In this document: one piece after another, positions 1 to 9,574 of the stretch
How the letters are laid out: each line of letters starts with the position of its first letter
How positions within the stretch are numbered: position 1 is the stretch's first letter
Assembly: GCF_027947535.2 (NCBI RefSeq)
Contig: NZ_JAAGKO020000001.1
Coordinates: 62,001 to 126,000, forward strand
From: Streptantibioticus silvisoli
Lineage (GTDB): Bacteria; Actinomycetota; Actinomycetes; Streptomycetales; Streptomycetaceae
DNA: 64,000 bases
Direction of reading: 5' to 3'
Notes under the pieces: model-generated
Seen by the model: only the letters and a program-made list of their open reading frames with translations
The model's database searches: none
What the model was told of the DNA's origin: nothing
Program-made: the position numbers and the translations under genes

Positions 1-66
1 GGTTGTCGCCTCGCCTCCGGGCGGCACTGTCAGGCTGATGGGGCCGAGTTCGGCAGATGCGGTCAC
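1..66 (-). CDS. N-terminus of COG1470-like (hydrolytic-type) protein, partial
   Basis: Only the first 22 codons lie in the window; the gene runs off the left edge. Reading from a GTG at position 66 gives a start resembling TASAELGPISLTVPP followed by GGEATT. This is typical of actinobacterial proteins that begin with an NEW3/Ig-like beta-sandwich (COG1470, often named hydrolytic protein); such a gene accompanies eCIS loci in Streptomyces as far as I recall. It is divergent from the LuxR gene at 601. No strong ribosome binding site is visible, so the call rests on the residue pattern alone. Confidence 0.4.
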   Translation of the reverse strand, partial: MTASAELGPISLTVPPGGEATT

Positions 67-600
67 GTCGCGACCGTAGGACCGCCGGGCGGCCGGGAGC
101 AGGGGTACCGGGGGCAAGGCCCGGGCACAGCACCGTGCCCGCGGGAGCACCCCGGCGCTGCCCCGCCGCACCCGGCACGGCCCCGGCGCCCCGGCCCGGC
201 CCGTGACCCGCCGCCCCGAACGGCCCGCTGCCGCGGACGGACGGCCGGGAGCGTGGCGGCGCCACGGACACCGCGCGGCACGGATCGTGCCACCGCCCCA
301 CCCCGCACCGGCGGGCGAGCCGCGGCCCCCAGGGCATGTCCCGTGGACCCCGGCGGGCTCGCGACGCCGGGCACCGCCCGTCGCGGCGTCGCCGAAACGC
401 CCCGGTGCCACCCAACCACCGGGCCGCTCCGGCGCCCTGCTCCCCCAGCCTCCGGCCGGGAGTCCGCAACGCCAGCGGCGCGACGCAGCAGGCGCCAGAT
501 CACCGCGCCGGGCGCCGCCGCCCGATCCGCCCTGATCCGTCCCGACCCGCACGGCACCTCCAACCCCCCACCGGCACAGAAGAAATGGAACGGAGCCCAG
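67..600. other. Long GC-rich spacer without a convincing gene
   Basis: These 534 bases separate the divergent edge gene from the LuxR-type regulator. Open frames exist on both strands only because the sequence is about 80% GC; their translations are Arg/Pro/Ala-rich with no recognisable domain. It presumably holds the divergent promoters, but I see no clear -35/-10 pair, operator or terminator. Confidence 0.5.
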
Positions 601-1320
601 ATGACGGCGTTCGAGCAGAGCTCTGGCGGTCGCGAACCGGTCGAGCACTTACGTCCGGGGACGCTGCTGTCCCCACGGTCCACGGCCCGGCCCCCGGCAC
701 GCCGGATACCGGTCGCGGTCTACGCCGAGGACCTGATCCTGCACGCCGGCCTGGTGCAGCAGCTGCGGCAGCGGCCGGAGGTGGAACTGCTCACCCTGGA
801 CGCCTCGGACGGCGCGGTGGTCTCGCTGACCGTGGCCGACCGGCTCAACGAGAGCGTGGTGGAGCACCTGCGCCGGCTCCAGCGCGGCGGCACCGTCCGG
901 GTCGGGCTGGTCGTCGGGCACTTCGAACCGAGCGGGCTCCAGACCGTGGTCGAGTGCGGGGTCGCCGCGGTCCTGCGGCGCTGCGACGCCGACCAGGACC
1001 GGCTCGTCCACCTGGTGACCGCACTCGCCAACGGTGAGGGGGTCATGCCCGGCGACCTGCTGGGACAGCTGCTCGACCATGTCGGCAGCCTCCAGCGGAC
1101 CATGCTCGACCCGCGCGGCCTGACGCTGTCGCCGCTGACGACCCGGGAGGCGGAGATGCTCCGGCTGGTCGCCGACGGGTTCGACACCAGCCAGATCGCG
1201 GCCCGTACCGCCTACTCCGAACGCACCGTCAAGAACGTCCTGCACGAGGTCTCGACCCGCTTCGGGTTGCGCAACCGCGCCCACGCCGTCGGGTACGCCA
1301 TGCGGCACGGACTCATCTGA
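601..1320 (+). CDS. LuxR-family transcriptional regulator of eCIS locus
   Basis: A 239-aa DNA-binding protein. Residues about 36-150 resemble a response-regulator-like receiver without an obvious phospho-acceptor Asp motif. Residues about 175-237 form a GerE/LuxR helix-turn-helix, with the characteristic run LTTREAEMLRLVADG, then SERTVKNVL and AVGYAMRHG. The frame is open further upstream, but the ATG at 601 has GGAG five bases before it and is where normal protein composition begins. It stands at the head of the contractile-injection genes, as does a LuxR-type gene in Streptomyces coelicolor, so it probably controls the locus; that role is inferred from position. Confidence 0.85.
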   Translation: MTAFEQSSGGREPVEHLRPGTLLSPRSTARPPARRIPVAVYAEDLILHAGLVQQLRQRPEVELLTLDASDGAVVSLTVADRLNESVVEHLRRLQRGGTVRVGLVVGHFEPSGLQTVVECGVAAVLRRCDADQDRLVHLVTALANGEGVMPGDLLGQLLDHVGSLQRTMLDPRGLTLSPLTTREAEMLRLVADGFDTSQIAARTAYSERTVKNVLHEVSTRFGLRNRAHAVGYAMRHGLI

Positions 1321-1467
1321 CGCGGCGCCGCCCGGTCCTCCGCGGCTGCCCGCACGGGCATCGCCGCTACCCCCGCGCGGGGCCCGGCGGCCCTGGCTGT
1401 CCGCCGCCCGGGCCTGAAGACTGCGGTCGTCACCCCGCTCTTCCAGCATCCGGTCTGTGAGGTACGC

Positions 1468-4400
1468 GTGATCGGCACGATCGGCTTCGTGAGGCCCACG
1501 CGGCGGTCGGCCCGGCCGGCCGCCGCCCTGGCGCTGCTCGCCCTCGCCGGCGGCGCCCTGACCCTGCCGGCCCGGGCACCGGTCGCCGCCCGGCCGGCCG
1601 TCGCCGCGGTCTCCGGCATCGCCGGGCGGATCGCGTTCGCCGGCACCGACCACCTCGGCCTGGGGCGGGTCACCGGGACGACCGGCACCGCACCGCTGTT
1701 CGGCCCCGGCCCCCAGCACTTCGACCAGGACCCGTCGGCTCTCGGCTCCCTCCTGGTCTTCACCAGCCTGCGGGACTCCGCGCAGCCCCAGGTCTACCTG
1801 CGCGAAGCCTCCGGGGCGGTGCGCCGGCTGACCACCGGCATGGACGCCGCCCACCCCCGGCTGACCCCCGACGGCCGGGACGTGGTCTTCGACTCCGCGG
1901 AGCCCGGGGGCACCGGCGGCGGCACCCAGCGCGACCTGTGGCTGGTCGGCACCGACGGCACCGGGCTGCGGCGGCTCACCGACACACCGGCCGCCGAGAC
2001 GTCCCCGACGGTCTCCCCGGACGGGCGCACCCTCGCCTACTCCAGCACCGCCGACCCCCGGCACGCGCAGCTGTACGTACGCCCGCTGGCCGGTGGCACG
2101 CCCGTGCGGATCACCGACGTCGCGGTCGGCGACGCCGTCGAGCCCGTCTGGAACCCGGTGGACGACGCCGCGCACCGCGACCTGATCGCCTACACCTGGG
2201 ACCAGGGCGGCGACACCGGCCCCCGGTTGCGCATCACCACGCCGGACGGCGCCGACCGCCCGCTCTTCACCGATACGCAGGCCGGCTGGCGTACCAGCGC
2301 CGCCGCGTGGCTGCCCGGCGGCGACGACGTGCTGTTCCTCAGCCCCGACGCCTCCGGGGGCGCTCCGACGTCCTACCCCCGCCTGTACCGGACCCAGTTG
2401 CCCTCGTGCGAGACGCAGCTCGTGCTGGACGACCCCCGCACGGTCGGCCCGCCGACCTGGCTGGGCGATCCGGTCTCCGGCGGACCGGTCGTGGGCCAGA
2501 CCAGCGCCGGCAGCCCCGGCACCGCCGACCTGGAGGACGTACGCCCCGACGGGTCCGACCCGCGCGACCTGGGCGTCAGCATCCTCACCGAGGACCCGGC
2601 CGCCGACACCAACACCGACCCGGACAAGGACCCGCTGTTCGAGCCGGCCGCCGGATACGACCCGTGGACCGAGCGGCAGACGTACACGCCCGACGGACAA
2701 CGGATCGTGGTCACCCGCTTCGAGGGCCCGGCCGACGACCGGATCGAACGCCTGTGGGAGGTCAACGCCGACGGCTCCGACCCGCACCCGCTGGACCTGC
2801 CCGGTCGCGGGACGCACGAGTGGGACACCGACCCGGTCGTCTCGCCCGACGGCAGCCTCGTCGCCTTCACCATGACCGACCCGGGCAGGGCCACCACCGA
2901 CCCCGACCACGGACGCGTCGTCGTCGCCGACCTGGCCGACGGCGCCGTGGTGGGAACCGTGCAACCGCCGGCGGACCAGCCGGACGCCTCCGACGCCCAG
3001 CCCGCGTGGGCCCCCGACGGACGGCACCTGGCCTTCACCCGGACCGAGACGGTCGACGGCCGGGGCGGCAGCAAGCACATCTGGACGGCGGCCTTCCCCG
3101 GCCTGGGGGCGCAGACCGACGTCAGCACCACCGTGTGCCCGGGGGACTGCGCCGTGGTCGACGACTCCCCCGCCTACTCCCCCGCCGGCGGGGACCTCGC
3201 CTTCAACCGCGAGGTCGCCGACGCCCCGGGCACCGGACGTACCGGCGTCCTCGTCGTGTCGGGCGACGGCGGCTGCCGCGTCGTACTGCCCCTGGGACTG
3301 ACCGGGAGCGACGCGTGCCGGCGGGAGCTGCCGGACAGCTCGGCGGACGGCCCCTTCCAGCCGCGGGACGTCGCCTGGTCCTCCGACGGCTCCCAGCTGG
3401 TGTTCACCGCCCGCCGGGCCCAGGCGCTCGACTCCCCCGAGGAGCTGGAGGTCTACGACGTCGCCCGGGCCACCCTCACCCCGCTCGACAGCGGACTGCC
3501 GGGCCGGCAGAAGGAGCCCGACGTCCAGCCGTCCACCGACCTGTCGCTCAGCGCCCCGCCGACCACCCCGCCGGTCCGGCCGGGCTCCCGCACCACCGTG
3601 GTCGTCACGGTCACCAACCACGGTCCGCTGCCCTCGCCGAACACCGTCCTCACGGTGTCGGTGCCCACCGGGGTGCGGTTGAGCGGGCTGACCACCGCGA
3701 CCGGGACCTGCGACGCGGCGTCCCTCCAGTGCCGCCTGGGACTGCTGCCGCCCGGCCGGAGCGTCCCGGTGACGGCCACCGTCACCGGTACCACGATCGG
3801 CGACCACCAACTGGTGTGGACCGTCTGCGGTGACCTGCCGGACCCGACCAGCGACAACACCGGGCCCACAGTGGTGCCCGTCGTGGCCACACTCCCGACG
3901 CCGCCTCCCTCCTCACCACCGCCCACGTCCCCACCCCCCTCCTCACCTCCGCCCACGTCACCTCCGTCCACGTCACCGTCGCCGTCCATCGGGGTGCCGC
4001 CGCCGCCCGCCTCGGGCCCCGCGCTCTCCCTCACCGCGCAACCCGATCCGGGTTACGTCGGCGGCCGGGTCACCCTCACCTACACCGTGCGCGACGGCCC
4101 CGGCACGCCGGCCACCGGGCTGGAGCTCACCCTCGGACTGCCGCCGAAGGTGCCGACCGAGCCGCTGCCCGCCGGCTGCGCGGCCGGCGTGTGCGAACTG
4201 GCCGACGTGTCACCGGGGGCCACGGCCGCCGTCCAGGTCGTGCTGAAGCCCCGGGCCGCCCTGCGCACCACGGTCACCGGTTCGCTGACGACCACCGGCA
4301 CCGATCCCGACACCGGCGACAACACGGCCACCACGCCGGTGCGCGTCCTGCAACCGCGCATCGTCGCCGTACCGCCGATCGGCAAGCCGGGGTTCGTCAC

Positions 4401-4653
4401 CTCGGTACGCGGCACCGACTTCCCGCCGGGCGTTCCCGTGCGGTTCAGCTGGAACCCGGGCATCACCGCGGCGGCGGCGCCGACCGTCCCGGACGGCCAC
4501 GGTGCCTTCGCCGGGCAACTGCTCATCCTGGCCAAGGACCAGACCGGACCGCGCACCATCACCGCCCGCGGACCCGGTTTCTCCCCGGTGACCTGCGACT
4601 TCCTGGTGGTCAGCGGCAGCATCGGGCCGCCGGACGAAGTGGAGCGGCGATGA
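1468..4653 (+). CDS. Secreted PD40 beta-propeller protein with DUF11 repeats
   Basis: A 1061-aa protein. The GTG start has GAGG five bases upstream. Residues 1-45 look like a signal peptide (basic RPTRRSARP, then an Ala/Leu core). Residues about 50-690 carry repeated TolB/PD40-like blades, for example SPDGRTLAYSS, TPDGRDVVFDS and APDGRHLAFTR. Residues about 690-805 are a DUF11 domain, followed by a Pro/Ser/Thr linker at about 809-847, a second DUF11-like domain to about 960, and an IPT/TIG-like C-terminus. Its stop overlaps the start of the cap gene (ATGA), so it is co-translated with the injection machinery although it appears exported. That makes it a candidate cell-surface partner of the particle. 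Binding partner unknown. Confidence 0.85.
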   Translation: MIGTIGFVRPTRRSARPAAALALLALAGGALTLPARAPVAARPAVAAVSGIAGRIAFAGTDHLGLGRVTGTTGTAPLFGPGPQHFDQDPSALGSLLVFTSLRDSAQPQVYLREASGAVRRLTTGMDAAHPRLTPDGRDVVFDSAEPGGTGGGTQRDLWLVGTDGTGLRRLTDTPAAETSPTVSPDGRTLAYSSTADPRHAQLYVRPLAGGTPVRITDVAVGDAVEPVWNPVDDAAHRDLIAYTWDQGGDTGPRLRITTPDGADRPLFTDTQAGWRTSAAAWLPGGDDVLFLSPDASGGAPTSYPRLYRTQLPSCETQLVLDDPRTVGPPTWLGDPVSGGPVVGQTSAGSPGTADLEDVRPDGSDPRDLGVSILTEDPAADTNTDPDKDPLFEPAAGYDPWTERQTYTPDGQRIVVTRFEGPADDRIERLWEVNADGSDPHPLDLPGRGTHEWDTDPVVSPDGSLVAFTMTDPGRATTDPDHGRVVVADLADGAVVGTVQPPADQPDASDAQPAWAPDGRHLAFTRTETVDGRGGSKHIWTAAFPGLGAQTDVSTTVCPGDCAVVDDSPAYSPAGGDLAFNREVADAPGTGRTGVLVVSGDGGCRVVLPLGLTGSDACRRELPDSSADGPFQPRDVAWSSDGSQLVFTARRAQALDSPEELEVYDVARATLTPLDSGLPGRQKEPDVQPSTDLSLSAPPTTPPVRPGSRTTVVVTVTNHGPLPSPNTVLTVSVPTGVRLSGLTTATGTCDAASLQCRLGLLPPGRSVPVTATVTGTTIGDHQLVWTVCGDLPDPTSDNTGPTVVPVVATLPTPPPSSPPPTSPPPSSPPPTSPPSTSPSPSIGVPPPPASGPALSLTAQPDPGYVGGRVTLTYTVRDGPGTPATGLELTLGLPPKVPTEPLPAGCAAGVCELADVSPGATAAVQVVLKPRAALRTTVTGSLTTTGTDPDTGDNTATTPVRVLQPRIVAVPPIGKPGFVTSVRGTDFPPGVPVRFSWNPGITAAAAPTVPDGHGAFAGQLLILAKDQTGPRTITARGPGFSPVTCDFLVVSGSIGPPDEVERR

Positions 4654-5435
4654 TCCACGAGGTCGACGAGGCGCTGCGGCTGCTGCTGACCGGGGCCGGG
4701 CTGTGCGAGGGAGGCGTCGAGCTGGTCTTCGACCCGCCCACCCGGGACTGGGCCGCGCGGCGCAACGCCCCGACCGTCAGCGTCTTCCTGCACGGCATCC
4801 GCGAGGAGGCGGCCCGCCGGCAGGCCGGGGAGAGCGCGCAGTTCGCCGACGACGGAACGATCGCCGCGCGCCTGGCCGTTCCGCGCTGGTTCGAACTGGC
4901 CTACCTGGTGACCGCGTGGACCAACCGCCCGCAGGACGAACACCGGCTGCTGTCCGACGTCCTGCGCTGCCTGGTGCGCCACGACTGCGTGCCCCCGGCG
5001 CTGCTGACCGGCAGCCTCGCCGAACTCGGGCTCACCGTCGCCCTCGACACCTCGGCGCGCGGCGAGAACACCCCCGCGGTCTCCGACGTGTGGTCGGCCC
5101 TCGGCGGCGAACTGAAACCCTCGGTCGACCTGCGCGTCCTCGCCCCGCTGTCCGGCGCCCGCACCCCGGCCGCCCCCGCGGTCACCGACGGCCTCGTCGT
5201 ACGGGCCGCTCCACCCGGCGCCCCCGGCGCCCCCGACGCCCCCGACGGCGAGGCGGTCCCCGGACGCCGGCTGCGGTACGCCGGTGCCGGCGAGGCGGGG
5301 GCCGGCGACGCGCGGAGTGGCGAGGCACGAAAGGGCGACGCGCGAGGTGGCGACGCACGGGCGGACGGGTTCGCCGCGGGCCGGGACCGGCCGCCGCCGC
5401 CGGGCCGCCGGCGACGGCACGGGCCTGAGCGGTGA
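4650..5435 (+). CDS. cis16: eCIS cap/tube-terminator protein, DUF4255 (Pvc16-like)
   Basis: A 261-aa protein. Residues about 1-185 match the DUF4255/Pvc16_N family (MIHEVDEALRLLL at the start; WFELAYLVTAWTN in the middle), which caps the distal end of the inner tube and sheath in contractile injection systems. The C-terminal 75 residues are low-complexity: a Gly/Ala/Pro stretch and a degenerate repeat of GDAR/GEAR units rich in Arg, perhaps disordered. The ATG overlaps the stop of the preceding gene and the stop overlaps the GTG of the ATPase gene, so the three are translationally coupled. Confidence 0.88.
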   Translation: MIHEVDEALRLLLTGAGLCEGGVELVFDPPTRDWAARRNAPTVSVFLHGIREEAARRQAGESAQFADDGTIAARLAVPRWFELAYLVTAWTNRPQDEHRLLSDVLRCLVRHDCVPPALLTGSLAELGLTVALDTSARGENTPAVSDVWSALGGELKPSVDLRVLAPLSGARTPAAPAVTDGLVVRAAPPGAPGAPDAPDGEAVPGRRLRYAGAGEAGAGDARSGEARKGDARGGDARADGFAAGRDRPPPPGRRRRHGPER

Positions 5436-7546
5436 CCGTGGGGACCGGCGTCGTCCCCGAGGCCCCGGAGGCCGTCGCCGACGCCGTGAGGAACCGGCTC
5501 CGGGACCTCGAACGCCGGGTGGCGGAAGCGGTCCTGGCCCGCCGGGCCGTCGACCCCGACCCGGACGACCCGTACCGCGGGCAGTACCTGACGCCGGAGG
5601 CGGCCGAGCGGCTCCTGGCCTCCCCCGCCGGCCCGCACTGCCCGGCCGCGGCGCCGCCCGACCCGCCCGAGGCGCCGCCGGGGTCGGGGCTCGGCAGGAT
5701 GGCGGCGGCCTTCGGTCTGTCGCCGCTGGACGTCGAACTGCTGCTGGTGGCCGTGGCCCCCGACGTCGACGCCTGCTTCGAACGGCTCTACGGCTACCTC
5801 AACGACGACCTCACCCGGCGCCGGCCCACCATCGGGCTCGCCCTGGAACTGTGCGGCCTGCCGGCGGCCGGCCCCGGGCGTTTCCGCCTCGCCGCCCGGT
5901 CCCCCCTGATCGCCCACGGGCTGCTGCACGTTCTGGACAGTGAACGGCCGCTGCTGTCAAGGGAGTTGCGGGCACCGGACCGGATCACCGCCCACCTCCT
6001 CGGTGACGACACCCTCGACGACGCCCTCGACGGCTTCGTCCATGTCCCCCTCGGTCCCCCGGACCAGCTCGACCCCGCCAGCGGGACGGCCCGCCGTATC
6101 GCCGCGGCGGTGGCGACCGGCGGGCCGGTGCACCTGGTCGACGAGGCGGGCCGGGCCGGGCAGTTGGCCGTCGACGCGCTGCGGGCCGCCGCTCTGCTCC
6201 CCCTGGTGCTGGACGCGGCGGCGCTCACCGGGGAGCCCGACCAGCCCGAGCGGCTGCGGGCGCTGGCCCGTGAGGCACGGCTGAGCGGCGGCGGTCTTGT
6301 CCTCGGCCCGCTGGAGCGGCTGTCCCCGCACCGGTCCCCCGGGAGCCGGCTGCTGCGCGAGCTGTGCGACGCCACCCGCGGCGTGCCGGTGGTCACCCAC
6401 GCCGCCCACGGCTGGGACCCGGCGTGGTCGGGCGAGAGCCCGGTGGTGATGACGGTTCCCGTGCCCGGCCCCGCCCGCCGTACCGAACTGTGGACCCGCA
6501 CGCTGGCCGCGGCGGCCGCCCGCCACGGCCACCCGCCCGCGCCGGCCCCGGACGGCCTCGCCGAACTGGCCGCCACCTACCGGCTGGACACCGACCAGGT
6601 CGAACGCGCGGCCACCGTCGCCGTCCGCAGCGCGGCGGCCCTGGACCGTCCGGTGACCGTCGGCGACCTGCGCGCGGCCGTGCGGGCGCAGAACGGGACC
6701 GGGCTGGCCCGGCTCGCCCGCCGGATCGAGCCCGCCGTCGGATGGCGGGACCTCGTGCTGCCGCCGTCGACCGAACGGCAACTGCGCGAGTTCGCCCTGC
6801 GCGCGAAACACCGCGACCAGGTGCTCGGCCGGTGGGGCATGCGCCCCGGCGGCGGCCGCGGCCACGGGGTGATCGCGCTGTTCGCCGGCGAGTCGGGCAC
6901 CGGCAAGACCATGTCCGCCGAGGTGGTCGCCGCCGAACTCGGCATGACGCTCTATGTGGTGGACCTGTCCGGCGTCGTGGACAAGTACATCGGCGAGACG
7001 GAGAAGAACCTGGAGCGGATCTTCGTCGAGGCGTCCCGGGTGAACGGCGTCCTGCTCTTCGACGAGGCCGACGCGATCTTCGGCAGACGTTCCCAGGTCA
7101 AGGACGCCCACGACCGGCACGCCAACGTGGAGTCGGCCTACCTGCTCCAGCGCGTGGAGGCGTTCGACGGCATCGCGGTCCTCAGCACCAACCTGCGGTC
7201 CAACCTCGACGAGGCGTTCACCCGCCGGCTGGACGTCATCGCGGAGTTCCCGCTGCCGGACGCCGGGCAGCGCCGGGCGCTGTGGGACCGGTGCCTGGGC
7301 ACCGCGATCCCGCGCGCCGCGGACCTCGACCTCGACCGCTGCGCCCGGCGTTTCGAACTCGCCGGCGGCTCGATCCGCGCGTGCGCGGTGACCGCCGCCT
7401 ACCGCGCCGCGGAATCCGGCGGCCCGCTCGGCATGGCCCAGGTGATGGCCGCGGTCCTGGCGGAGTACCGCAAGCTCGGCCGCCTGGTCCTGGAAAGCGA
7501 CTTCGGCCCCTGGCTCACCGCGGACCACTCCGCAAGCGGCGGGTGA
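5432..7546 (+). CDS. cis15: eCIS AAA+ ATPase (Pvc15-like)
   Basis: A 704-aa cytoplasmic ATPase of the Pvc15 family, thought to act in particle assembly or effector loading. The N-terminal about 440 residues hold a winged-helix-like region and a degenerate ATPase-like half. The C-terminal AAA+ module has Walker A GESGTGKT (residues 486-493), Walker B LLFDEADAIFG (D544/E545) and an arginine-finger region around FTRRLD near residue 595. Start is the GTG overlapping the cap-gene stop (GTGA). A 430-base repeat-bearing gap follows, so the sheath gene downstream probably has its own promoter. Confidence 0.92.
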   Translation: MTVGTGVVPEAPEAVADAVRNRLRDLERRVAEAVLARRAVDPDPDDPYRGQYLTPEAAERLLASPAGPHCPAAAPPDPPEAPPGSGLGRMAAAFGLSPLDVELLLVAVAPDVDACFERLYGYLNDDLTRRRPTIGLALELCGLPAAGPGRFRLAARSPLIAHGLLHVLDSERPLLSRELRAPDRITAHLLGDDTLDDALDGFVHVPLGPPDQLDPASGTARRIAAAVATGGPVHLVDEAGRAGQLAVDALRAAALLPLVLDAAALTGEPDQPERLRALAREARLSGGGLVLGPLERLSPHRSPGSRLLRELCDATRGVPVVTHAAHGWDPAWSGESPVVMTVPVPGPARRTELWTRTLAAAAARHGHPPAPAPDGLAELAATYRLDTDQVERAATVAVRSAAALDRPVTVGDLRAAVRAQNGTGLARLARRIEPAVGWRDLVLPPSTERQLREFALRAKHRDQVLGRWGMRPGGGRGHGVIALFAGESGTGKTMSAEVVAAELGMTLYVVDLSGVVDKYIGETEKNLERIFVEASRVNGVLLFDEADAIFGRRSQVKDAHDRHANVESAYLLQRVEAFDGIAVLSTNLRSNLDEAFTRRLDVIAEFPLPDAGQRRALWDRCLGTAIPRAADLDLDRCARRFELAGGSIRACAVTAAYRAAESGGPLGMAQVMAAVLAEYRKLGRLVLESDFGPWLTADHSASGG

Positions 7547-7978
7547 GCCTCGCTCCGCGAGGGGCGTTCGCTCCGCGGGGGCGGGGGCGCTGGCTCCGCG
7601 AGGGCGGGTGGCGTTCACCCATGAAAGACCGCCGCCCGAGCGGCTGTTGACCTACGGACCGCGAACGACTTCTTAGCGGTGGGTCGTTGACGCCCACCCG
7701 TGAACGCCCCTTGCCCGAGCGGTCGTTGACGCCCACCCGTGAACGCCCCCTGCCCGAGCAGCCGTTGACGCCCACGCGAGCCCCCGCCCCCGTCCTCCGC
7801 CGAAGAGCCCCCGGACCGGGCCGGCCCGCGTCCCCGGAACGCGGACCGCTGCGCCGCGCCAACTGCCTCGCGGGGCAACGTCACTGCCCCACGTTGGGGC
7901 TGCCGGGACATCCCCTATCGCGGGCCGTCCCAGCAGACTCGGAGCGTCGTCCGAACGACCAGCCGAAGGAGAACCCGT
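7547..7978 (+). promoter_or_regulatory. Leader region of the sheath gene with tandem repeats
   Basis: This 432-base gap is the largest break inside the injection locus and precedes its most highly expressed component, the sheath. It contains repeated GTTGAC boxes at 7646, 7686, 7725 and 7764, annotated separately as a repeat. The first part (7555-7615) is G/C-rich with repeated gctccgcg words. No gene is visible. A promoter here is inferred from position; the TTGAC words resemble -35 elements, but no matching -10 is clear. Confidence 0.45.
7612..7775 (+). repeat. 39-bp tandem repeats with GTTGAC boxes
   Basis: Two near-perfect 39-bp units begin at 7686 and 7725, each starting GTTGACGCCCACCCGTGAAC and ending in a tgcccgagc word. 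A third truncated unit starts at 7764 (GTTGACGCCCAC), and a diverged one lies upstream, ending in gcccgagcggct before another GTTGAC at 7646. The spacing (40, 39, 39 bp) is close to four helical turns. They lie about 200 bases before the sheath start. Confidence 0.8.
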
Positions 7979-9535
7979 ATGCCTTCGTACCTCACTCCGG
8001 GTGTCTACGTGGAGGAGGTCCAGTCCGGAGCACGGCCCATCGAGGGGGTCGGCACGGCCGTCGCCGCCTTCGTCGGCTTCGCCGGGACCGGCCCATTCCA
8101 TGAACCCACCCTGGTCACCAACTGGGACCAGTACGTGCAGCGCTTCGGCAGCTTCACCGAGGGCACCTACCTGGCGCACGCGGTGTACGGGTTCTTCGCC
8201 AACGGCGGCGGGTCCGCCTACGTCGTCCGGATCGGCGGTGCCGCCGGTACCGCCGGCGAGGACGGGGACGGCGGGGCCGGGGCCGCCCCGGAGCGGCCGC
8301 GGCCCGAGCCCACCGCCGTCGGGGGCTTCCTCTTCACCGCCCTGCCGGAGGCCGGCGCCGACCTGTCGGTGGAGATCGCCGACGCCGAGGGGGAGAACGT
8401 CCCGGAGGACCGCTTCAAGCTGCTGGTGCGCCAGGGCGGCCGGGTGGTCGAGACGTTCGATGTCTCGACGCGCAAGAGCGTCAAGGGCTACCTGCTCACC
8501 CAGCTGAAGGACTCCCGGTTCGTCAGGGTCACCGAGCAGCCGGGCGCCGCGCCGGGCCGTCCCGAGCGGCGGACCACCGCTCTCGCCCCGGCGCCGGCGG
8601 CCGACCCCGCGTCCGGCGCGGTGCGGCTGGACGCCGCGGAGTACGTCGGCGACCCGGCGGCGCGGACCGGGTTCGCCGGCCTTGAGGCCATCGACGAGAT
8701 CACCATGGTGGCCGTTCCCGACCTGATGAGCGCCCTGCGGCGCGGCGACATCGACGCGGAGGGCGTCAAGACCGTACAGCTCGCGGTGATGTCGCACTGC
8801 GAGCAGATGGGCGACCGCGTCGCGGTGCTGGACGCCCCGCCGGACCTCACGGCCCAGCAGGTACGGACCTGGCGCGTCGAGGAGGCCGGTTTCGACTCCC
8901 GGTACGCCGCGCTGTACTACCCGTGGATCACGGTGTTCGACCCGGCGACCGGGCGCAACACCCTGGTCCCGCCCAGCGGGCACATCGCCGGCGTCTGGGC
9001 GCGCAGCGACGCCGAACGCGGGGTCCACAAGGCACCGGCCAACGAGGTCGTGCGCGGCGCGGTCGACCTGGGCATCCGGCTGAGCAAGGGCGAGCAGGAC
9101 CTGCTCAACCCGATCGGGGTGAACTGCATCCGCGCCTTCCCCGGACGCGGCGTCCGCGTCTGGGGGGCCCGCACCATCTCCTCCGACCCCGCCTGGCGCT
9201 ACCTCAACGTCCGCCGGCTCTTCAACTACCTGGAGGAGTCGATCCTGCTGGGCACCCAGTGGGTGGTCTTCGAGCCCAACGACGACCGCCTGTGGTCCAG
9301 CATCCGCCGCAACATCACGGCGTTCCTGACCGAGGAGTGGCGCAACGGCGCCCTGTTCGGCCGCACCGCCGCCGAGGCGTTCTACGTCAAGTGCGACCGG
9401 CAGAACAACCCGCAGGAGTCCATCGACCTGGGACGGGTGGTGTGCGAGATCGGGGTCTGTCCGGTCAAGCCCGCCGAGTTCGTCGTGTTCCGGCTGGCGC
9501 AGTTCTCCGACAGCACGAGCCTGGTAGACGAGTGA
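7979..9535 (+). CDS. cis2: eCIS contractile sheath protein
   Basis: A 518-aa tail-sheath protein (phage gp18 / Pvc2 family) that polymerises around the inner tube and contracts to drive it outward. The N-terminus YLTPGVYVEEVQSG is the hallmark of the family. The C-terminal half has the conserved core containing YLNVRRLFNYLEESI, TQWVVFEPND and the end IGVCPVKPAEFVVFRLAQ. Residues about 85-215 form a variable surface insertion rich in Gly, Pro and charged residues. The start has a good Shine-Dalgarno (GAAGGAGA). Only one sheath gene is present, against several in Photorhabdus PVC. Confidence 0.96.
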   Translation: MPSYLTPGVYVEEVQSGARPIEGVGTAVAAFVGFAGTGPFHEPTLVTNWDQYVQRFGSFTEGTYLAHAVYGFFANGGGSAYVVRIGGAAGTAGEDGDGGAGAAPERPRPEPTAVGGFLFTALPEAGADLSVEIADAEGENVPEDRFKLLVRQGGRVVETFDVSTRKSVKGYLLTQLKDSRFVRVTEQPGAAPGRPERRTTALAPAPAADPASGAVRLDAAEYVGDPAARTGFAGLEAIDEITMVAVPDLMSALRRGDIDAEGVKTVQLAVMSHCEQMGDRVAVLDAPPDLTAQQVRTWRVEEAGFDSRYAALYYPWITVFDPATGRNTLVPPSGHIAGVWARSDAERGVHKAPANEVVRGAVDLGIRLSKGEQDLLNPIGVNCIRAFPGRGVRVWGARTISSDPAWRYLNVRRLFNYLEESILLGTQWVVFEPNDDRLWSSIRRNITAFLTEEWRNGALFGRTAAEAFYVKCDRQNNPQESIDLGRVVCEIGVCPVKPAEFVVFRLAQFSDSTSLVDE

Positions 9536-9574
9536 CCCGCAGGGTCCGGACCACCCGGAAGGTGGCAGACAGCC

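Noticed and set aside
2-79. Plus-strand 25-codon tail ending in TAG at 77-79 as a 3' end of an upstream gene
   Set aside because: The minus-strand reading from the GTG at 66 gives a far more familiar protein start, so the plus reading was set aside.
649-3810. 1053-codon open frame on the minus strand opposite the LuxR and beta-propeller genes
   Set aside because: Its translation is Gly/Arg/Val/Asp repeats with no domain, and the plus strand carries clear protein motifs. It is a high-GC antisense artefact.
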